A stretch of DNA of 8,776 bases, taken from NCBI GenBank assembly GCA_027858865.1, contig JAQIBW010000248.1, positions 1 through 8,776 on the forward strand. Reading direction: 5' to 3'. The notes under the pieces are model-generated. The model saw nothing but the letters and a program-made list of their open reading frames with translations. It was not told where the DNA came from and searched no databases. Each line of letters starts with the position of its first letter. Positions within the stretch are counted from its first letter, which is position 1. This document shows positions 4,974 to 8,776 of this stretch, piece by piece. The DNA comes from Sulfurimonas sp. (GTDB lineage: Bacteria > Campylobacterota > Campylobacteria > Campylobacterales > Sulfurimonadaceae). Made by a program: the position numbers and the translations under genes.

Positions 4974-5888
4974 ATGGCAAAGCATCCAACTCTCTTAGAA
5001 CAATTTCGCTCTTTTTACTTTCAAAACAACCCTCAAGATATGGAACAAGCCATAAAGTACTTTTCTGTATTTGGCGGAATGAGCTGGAGTGTTGATATGG
5101 ATGTGCCTCTTGAAGAGCTAATAGAGAGCAAAGTTTTAAACAACTATAAATATATTCACGCTGATATAACAAAGATAACTGAGAGCGATAGACATTCTCA
5201 CTTGCTTCTAAGTGGCATCGCTATGGGAGACCGTAGAACTCACTCTGCTCTAAAGAAAGCCCGCATGTCAAGATCTGATGGTGAATACGCTTTAGAGAAT
5301 CTTTATGACCGTGGTATGTTACAAGCTGAATACTCTTTGGAGTCTCCACCAAACTCCCAAGACAACATAGATGAAAAACTAAACTTCACTCTACCCTTTA
5401 TACGTTTTTGGTTCTCTTTTATATCTCCTTTTTTCAAGGGCATTAAAGAGGGTGATTACAAAGAAGCTAAAGAAAGGTTTAGTAACCGTGAACAAGAGTT
5501 CTCTGAGCTAATCTTTACAAAACTGGCAATGGAAGTTATGAAAAAAAGTTTTAAAGAAGACCCTATTACAGAGATAGGAAGTTACTGGGACAGAAATACC
5601 GAGATAGATATCTTGGCAAAAACAAAGTCTGGCAAAATTATTGCGGGCATCTGTAAAAACTCCAACTCTAAAGCAAAAAAAACTGAACTTACAAAACTAA
5701 AAGAGCAATGCGAAAAGGCTGAACTAACGGCTGATATCAATGTTGTCATCTCAAAGAACGGTTTCTCAAACGAGCTTAAAACTCTAAAAGGTGCAGACTT
5801 AAGACTATTTGCTCTTAAAAACTTCAAAAGCCTAGTAGAAGATCTTTATGATGAAGACTTCATAGAGTGTACAGGAAAAAGATACTAG
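4974..5888 (+). CDS. DUF234-domain protein lacking the ATPase half, degenerate nuclease-like
   Basis: The product is 304 residues. Residues 80-120 look like a winged helix (GDRRTHSALKKARMSRSDGE, then YALENLYDRGMLQ). Residues 140-172 carry the DUF234 hallmark (FIRFWFSFISPFFKGIKEGD). Residues 200-228 are the PD-(D/E)XK-like strand pair, IGSYWDRNTEIDILA then GICK. Members are usually fused behind an archaeal-type AAA ATPase, but no Walker motif is present here. Asp212 and Lys228 remain, while the expected Glu two before the lysine is Ile226, so nuclease activity is doubtful. The start is ATG 4974, with AAAGG eight bases upstream. An in-frame TTG at 4935 lies upstream of the -10 box and is unlikely. 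It ends three bases before pheA and is likely co-transcribed with it. Confidence 0.75.
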   Translation: MAKHPTLLEQFRSFYFQNNPQDMEQAIKYFSVFGGMSWSVDMDVPLEELIESKVLNNYKYIHADITKITESDRHSHLLLSGIAMGDRRTHSALKKARMSRSDGEYALENLYDRGMLQAEYSLESPPNSQDNIDEKLNFTLPFIRFWFSFISPFFKGIKEGDYKEAKERFSNREQEFSELIFTKLAMEVMKKSFKEDPITEIGSYWDRNTEIDILAKTKSGKIIAGICKNSNSKAKKTELTKLKEQCEKAELTADINVVISKNGFSNELKTLKGADLRLFALKNFKSLVEDLYDEDFIECTGKRY

Positions 5889-5891
5889 TCG

Positions 5892-6740
5892 ATGAAAAGA
5901 AAAGTTGCTTACCAAGGCGTAAAAGGCGCTTACTCTCACTTAGCCTGTTATCACCAATATCCTGAGTATGAAGCAATAGCATGTAAATCATTTGATGACA
6001 CTATGTACCTAGTAGAAGAAGGTGAGGCTGACGTAGCAATGATACCTATGGAAAACTCGACAGCCGGAAGAGTTGAAGAGATTTACAGACTTATACCAAA
6101 GATGAAGCTCTACATCGTCAACGAGCACTATGAACCAGTAAACCACTGTCTGCTTGCTCTACCCGGATCAAAGATAAAAGATATAAAAAGTGTTTCATCA
6201 CATCCACAAGCATTGGCTCAATGTAAAGACCACATAAAAAAGTACGCGCTTGATGCTATAGCCAAGTTTGATACAGCAGGTTCGGCAGAAGAGCTTATAA
6301 AGATGCAAGACAAAACACACTCTGCTATAGCATCTAGCTTAGCGGCAGAGATTTATGATTTAGAGATTTTAGAAGAGTCATTTCAAGATTTAAAGAACAA
6401 TACTACTCGTTTTCTTATTCTCTCTAAAGAGCATATCATCCCTATTTTTGATGAGACGAAAAAGTACATCACTTCTATCATCTTTGAAGTAAGAAATATA
6501 CCTGCCGCACTTTACAAAGTCCTAGGCGGTTTTGCGACAAACAGTGTAAATATCATCAAAATAGAAAGCTACTCAGGTAGTGGAACTCTTACACTTTCTC
6601 AGTTTCACATCGACATCGACGGTCATCCGGATGAAGCAAATGTCAAACTTGCACTTGAGGAGTTAGCCTACTTTGCCAACACAGTAAAAATGCTCGGAAC
6701 TTATATACCTCACTCTATGAGAGAGAACTTACGAGCATAA
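5892..6740 (+). CDS. pheA: Prephenate dehydratase with ACT domain
   Basis: The enzyme converts prephenate to phenylpyruvate in phenylalanine synthesis and is cytosolic. At 282 residues it has the dehydratase domain (1-180) and a regulatory ACT domain (about 194-270). Visible motifs are GVKGAYSHLA (9-18), PMENSTAGRVEEI (52-64), SHPQALAQC (103-111) and the catalytic NNTTRF (169-174). No chorismate mutase domain precedes it, unlike the bifunctional P-protein. In the ACT domain the phenylalanine-binding GALxxxL reads PAALYKVL (204-211) and the canonical ESRP reads ESYS (225-228). NIPAALYKVLGGFAT, IESY and DIDGHPD match what I recall of the alphaproteobacterial monofunctional type, so transfer or an ancient paralogue is possible. 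ATG 5892 has AGGAAAAAG upstream within the DUF234 gene, three bases after its stop. Confidence 0.95.
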   Translation: MKRKVAYQGVKGAYSHLACYHQYPEYEAIACKSFDDTMYLVEEGEADVAMIPMENSTAGRVEEIYRLIPKMKLYIVNEHYEPVNHCLLALPGSKIKDIKSVSSHPQALAQCKDHIKKYALDAIAKFDTAGSAEELIKMQDKTHSAIASSLAAEIYDLEILEESFQDLKNNTTRFLILSKEHIIPIFDETKKYITSIIFEVRNIPAALYKVLGGFATNSVNIIKIESYSGSGTLTLSQFHIDIDGHPDEANVKLALEELAYFANTVKMLGTYIPHSMRENLRA

Positions 6741-6783
6741 TTTAACCCTCATACGTCAAGATAGGTAACAATTATTTCAGGTA

Positions 6784-6798
6784 CACTTGCTTAAAGTG
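6784..6798. promoter_or_regulatory. Inverted repeat just before the YgbA gene
   Basis: CACTT (6784-6788) and AAGTG (6794-6798) form a five-base inverted repeat with a five-base gap, ending two bases before the ATG at 6801. It overlaps the expected ribosome binding site, where only AAAGTG is available, so it might act as a repressor or RNA structure site. No -10 box is convincing in 6741-6800. Short arms make chance likely. Confidence 0.25.
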
Positions 6799-6800
6799 AT

Positions 6801-7175
6801 ATGAAAATGACAGAAGAAAAATTTATCCATGATAGTAAAACTGTTTTAAAATTTATCCAATGCTACTGCGATAATGAGCATTCTAAAAATAAAAGAAACC
6901 AAAACGCTATCAAACTAAACTACAATCATAAAGACTTGAGTGAAGCGATACACTTCAACTTGTGTGAAAAGTGTGAAGAGACGCTTAACTACTCATACGT
7001 CAAACTTCAAGAATGTCCTCATGATGAAAAACCAAGCTGTAGAAAATGTCCAAAACCATGCTATGATAAACCAGAGTGGAAACATCTGGCAAAAGTTATG
7101 AGATACAGTGGGCTAAGACTAGGTATACTTAAGATAAGAAAAAAACTCTTCGGTCGCTTTGAGAAGAGTGCTTAA
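6801..7175 (+). CDS. ygbA: YgbA family (NO-responsive promoter family) cysteine-rich protein
   Basis: This 124-residue protein has the family features: basic N-terminus, CYC near 21-23, HFNLCEKCEETLNYS (51-65), CPHDEKPSCRKCPKPCY (72-88) and the C-terminal KPEWKHLAKVMRYSG (90-104). The eight cysteines (21, 23, 55, 58, 72, 80, 83, 87) suggest a metal or iron-sulfur site, which is inference. In enterobacteria the gene is derepressed by nitric oxide through NsrR, and the family is annotated as nitrous-oxide-stimulated. It is cytosolic with no signal peptide. The start may be ATG 6801 or ATG 6807 (MTEEK), as the ribosome binding site is weak for both. It follows pheA by 60 bases and may have its own promoter or read through from it. 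A role in nitrosative stress would suit a denitrifying or nitrate-using host. Confidence 0.85.
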   Translation: MKMTEEKFIHDSKTVLKFIQCYCDNEHSKNKRNQNAIKLNYNHKDLSEAIHFNLCEKCEETLNYSYVKLQECPHDEKPSCRKCPKPCYDKPEWKHLAKVMRYSGLRLGILKIRKKLFGRFEKSA

Positions 7176-7204
7176 AATATAAATTAACCAAAAAAATATA
7201 AAAG

Positions 7205-7222
7205 TTGTGTATAATTACACAA
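7205..7222 (+). promoter_or_regulatory. Promoter with palindromic operator for the DUF4160-DUF2442 pair
   Basis: TATAAT at 7210-7215 is 17 bases before the ATG. It lies inside a perfect inverted repeat, TTGTGTA (7205-7211), TAAT, TACACAA (7216-7222). A dimer bound here would block polymerase directly. The second gene of the operon ends in a ribbon-helix-helix domain, so autorepression is the simplest reading. Transcription would begin near 7222, right at the ribosome binding site, so the leader is very short. Confidence 0.6.
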
Positions 7223-7231
7223 AGGACATAG

Positions 7232-7465
7232 ATGCCAACAATATTGAAAATAGATGGATATAGATTTTTCTTCTTTAGTGATGAACATAATCCACAACAC
7301 ATTCATATTGAAAAGGCAGATGTTTACGCAAGAATAGAGCTAGATACTCTCAAAGTAACCGATAGCTATAATCTAAACTCAAAAGAGTTGAAAAAATTGC
7401 TTAAACTTGTCTCGCAGAACACATCAAAACTACAAGGAGCTTGGAATGAGTACTTTAAACAATAG
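7232..7465 (+). CDS. DUF4160 protein, putative toxin-like partner
   Basis: This 77-residue protein matches DUF4160 in its opening (MPTILKIDGYRFFFFSDEH), in NPQHIHIEKADVYARIEL (20-37) and in the C-terminal LNSKELKKLLKLVSQN. The signature is the HxPPHxHxxK-like element, here HNPQHIHIEK (19-28) with His19, His23 and His25. These genes are usually found as pairs with DUF2442 and are often treated as toxin-antitoxin-like, though I know of no firm activity. AAAGGA (7221-7226) sits five bases before ATG. The stop overlaps the next gene by 20 bases, so translation is tightly coupled. It is cytosolic, with no catalytic signature beyond the histidines. Confidence 0.85.
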   Translation: MPTILKIDGYRFFFFSDEHNPQHIHIEKADVYARIELDTLKVTDSYNLNSKELKKLLKLVSQNTSKLQGAWNEYFKQ

Positions 7466-7811
7466 AATCTTAATCAAATCAGTCGGATTTGGAGATGTGA
7501 AAATGTATATAGAACTTAATTCTGGCAGAGTTTTGAGTGTACCTTATACTTATACTTCAAGATTAAAAAATGCTACTCTAGATGAGTTAAAAGATTATAA
7601 ACTTATTGCGAATGGCATCGGCATACACTTCCAAAAGATAGATGAAGATATCTCAGTAGAGGGCATCATAAGAGATTTCGGAAATGAAACAAAAAGAATC
7701 AACATCTCAGTAAGAGCAGATTTTTTAGATAAAGCAGATATGTATGCAAAAGAGCATCACCTAAGTCGTTCGGCACTGATAGAAAAAGCTACTTTGGAAT
7801 ATATTGCTTAA
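7446..7811 (+). CDS. DUF2442 protein fused to a ribbon-helix-helix domain, putative antitoxin
   Basis: The 121-residue product has DUF2442 at about 7-76 (GRVLSVPYTYTSRLKNATLDEL at 27-48, then GIGIHFQKIDEDISVEGIIRDFG at 57-79, with the family motif GxGIHF..IDEDISV). A ribbon-helix-helix follows at 83-120 (strand KRINISVR, helices FLDKADMYAKEHH and SRSALIEKATLEYI), similar to the DNA-binding end of HicB antitoxins. The N-terminal part would meet the partner and the C-terminal part DNA, giving an autoregulated antitoxin-like protein, by inference. The start is ATG 7446, as AAGGAG lies seven bases upstream within the DUF4160 gene and the product then starts at the domain. The frame is open to 7407 but without a site. 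Most DUF2442 proteins I know are shorter and lack this DNA-binding end. Confidence 0.85.
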   Translation: MSTLNNRILIKSVGFGDVKMYIELNSGRVLSVPYTYTSRLKNATLDELKDYKLIANGIGIHFQKIDEDISVEGIIRDFGNETKRINISVRADFLDKADMYAKEHHLSRSALIEKATLEYIA

Positions 7812-7881
7812 AAACAGATATCTTTTAGTAATTCTTTATATTTACACTCCTAAATATAGTTTTTAATTTAAGTCTACAAGC

Positions 7882-7902
7882 AAAAACATCTTATATGTTT
7901 TT
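7882..7902 (+). terminator. Possible terminator after the DUF4160-DUF2442 operon
   Basis: AAAAACAT (7882-7889) and ATGTTTTT (7895-7902) form a perfect eight-base stem with loop CTTAT, the right arm ending in five T. It lies 71 bases after the operon stop. The stem is very AT-rich, so its strength is doubtful. It is nearly symmetric and could work in either direction. Confidence 0.4.
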
Positions 7903-7931
7903 CTCAATATATTAATGAAATATTTATTAAT

Positions 7932-7955
7932 TATCACAACAATATTGTTGTGATA
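7932..7955. repeat. 24-base perfect palindrome
   Basis: TATCACAACAAT (7932-7943) is followed directly by ATTGTTGTGATA (7944-7955), with no spacer and no mismatch. It lies in a gene-poor AT-rich stretch between the DUF2442 gene and the decayed gene. No T-run follows, so it is not a standard terminator. The half-site TATCACAAC is an everted arrangement compared with the Crp consensus. It could be an operator, a recombination or replication site, or an RNA hairpin. I cannot choose among these. Confidence 0.6.
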
Positions 7956-7970
7956 TTGAAATACTATTAA

Positions 7971-8776
7971 AGAGATTTTGGTGGAGATATTCTACATTAT
8001 TTTCAACCTACATCAGCAAAAGAGTATCCAATAACACATGATATCGTTGAGTTTTACCAAAAATATCAGGATAAAATATTGAGTAGTCTAATTTCTGAAT
8101 TTATCATTCAAGAGTTTGGTTCGATGGTTTATAGTGACACAGATGGCAATACCTATTTTATTTTTGAAGAATCTGATTTTTTAGTCTTAATAAAAATAAT
8201 ATAGATTTTCCTCTTCAAGAAAATGAACTTAATTCTTTTATAAAAAATATTTATAAAATGCAAGATGAAGAGGATAGCAATACTTCAGAATCATTTCAAA
8301 GTGAATATATAAAAATTTTAAATCAAATAATTAAGCCATTAGCTAGAGTAGATGTTAAACATATATTTCATATTTTGTTAAATAATAAACTTTATGAAGA
8401 ATATAAGAGGTTGTCAGAAGTTAGGTTAAATAAAGATGTTGTGACACAAGATGACTTATTTTTAACTCAACTATATATGAAAATTTCTGGACAACCACAA
8501 ATTAGTTTTATGGATAATATAGAAGATAAAAAAATCTTTATCTTTTCAGACAAAACAGAAGCTTTACTAAATCAAAGTCCATATGAATGGATTGAGAAAA
8601 ATAAGCAATATAATTATGAACTTTTAGATTTAAAAGAAATTTTTAAATTAAAAGCAAGTCAAAAATATAAAAGAAACAATAAAGATATATCAACTGTTGA
8701 AATTGGAGATAGGTATGAAAAGTTTTGTATAGAATGGCTTAAAAATAGATGATATTCAAATTTTGAACAAATTGGT
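7971..8776 (+). pseudogene. Decayed gene, probable Mrr-like restriction endonuclease (partial)
   Basis: One ancestral frame can be followed through two breaks. Segment 1 (7971-8204) reads GGDILHYFQPTSAKEYPITH and onward to FEESDF. At the T6 run 8177-8182 the sense moves to the other frame, and adding one T gives SDFFSLNKNNIDFPLQENEL, joining segment 2. Segment 2 contains the ATG at 8258, from which 164 residues could still be made. It ends in GDRYEKFCIEWLKNR, the opening helix of Mrr-type endonucleases, then TGA at 8750-8752. The same frame continues YSNFEQIG, as expected where GY normally follows, so TGA may be a one-base change from GGA. No start codon is seen before segment 1. The catalytic part lies beyond the window. 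Base composition is clearly more AT-rich than upstream genes. The family call rests on one short motif. Confidence 0.6.

Noticed and set aside
7145..7169. Hairpin ACTCTTC/GAAGAGT at the end of the YgbA gene as a terminator
   Set aside because: The loop is 11 bases, the stem lies inside the coding sequence and no T-run follows, so it is not convincing.
7915..7953. Short frame MKYLLIITTILL with a signal-peptide look
   Set aside because: Only 12 codons, with no ribosome binding site, and half of it is the palindrome sequence; it does not join the downstream reading frame.

Overview
The window looks like chromosomal DNA from a Campylobacterota bacterium (epsilonproteobacterial, Sulfurimonas-like). 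This is inferred from the AT-rich base composition, A/T-ending codons, short tightly packed genes, TATAAT -10 boxes with little or no -35, and the gene content: a cytosolic methyl-accepting protein, a Crp/Fnr regulator, a DUF234 protein, a YgbA-type protein and DUF4160/DUF2442. No database comparison was possible, so the genus is a guess.

Layout. (1) 1-1923, plus strand: the tail of a zinc-ribbon protein, a soluble methyl-accepting protein with no sensor domain, and an exported metallo-beta-lactamase-fold hydrolase that starts at TTG one base after the previous stop. (2) 1948-2918, minus strand: a Crp/Fnr regulator followed by a small exported protein with seven Lys-Cys-Gly motifs. A perfect inverted repeat in Crp-site register lies between them, about 42 bases upstream of the predicted transcription start of the small gene. 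(3) 3070-4654, plus strand: an RBBP9/YdeN-type alpha/beta hydrolase, two small uncharacterised proteins and a GNAT acetyltransferase. (4) 4659-4883, minus strand: a ribbon-helix-helix protein with no visible partner. (5) 4974-6740, plus strand: a DUF234 protein without its usual ATPase half, then prephenate dehydratase with an ACT domain. (6) 6801-7175: a cysteine-rich YgbA (NO-responsive family) protein. (7) 7232-7811: an overlapping DUF4160 and DUF2442-RHH pair resembling a toxin-antitoxin module, with a perfect inverted repeat over its -10 box. (8) 7812-8776: more AT-rich DNA with a 24-base perfect palindrome and a decayed gene that looks like an Mrr-type restriction endonuclease. It has no start codon, a frameshift at a T6 run and an in-frame TGA, and it runs off the window.

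The best candidate for something new is region 2: a Cys-repeat precursor-like peptide resembling MNIO-modified RiPP metallophores of the HvfA kind. It sits next to a Crp/Fnr regulator that may control it, with no modification enzymes in view. The second is region 7, where the DNA-binding domain is fused to DUF2442 and a matching operator candidate is present. Regions 4, 7 and 8 together have the character of a small defence or toxin-antitoxin accessory patch around the housekeeping pheA.
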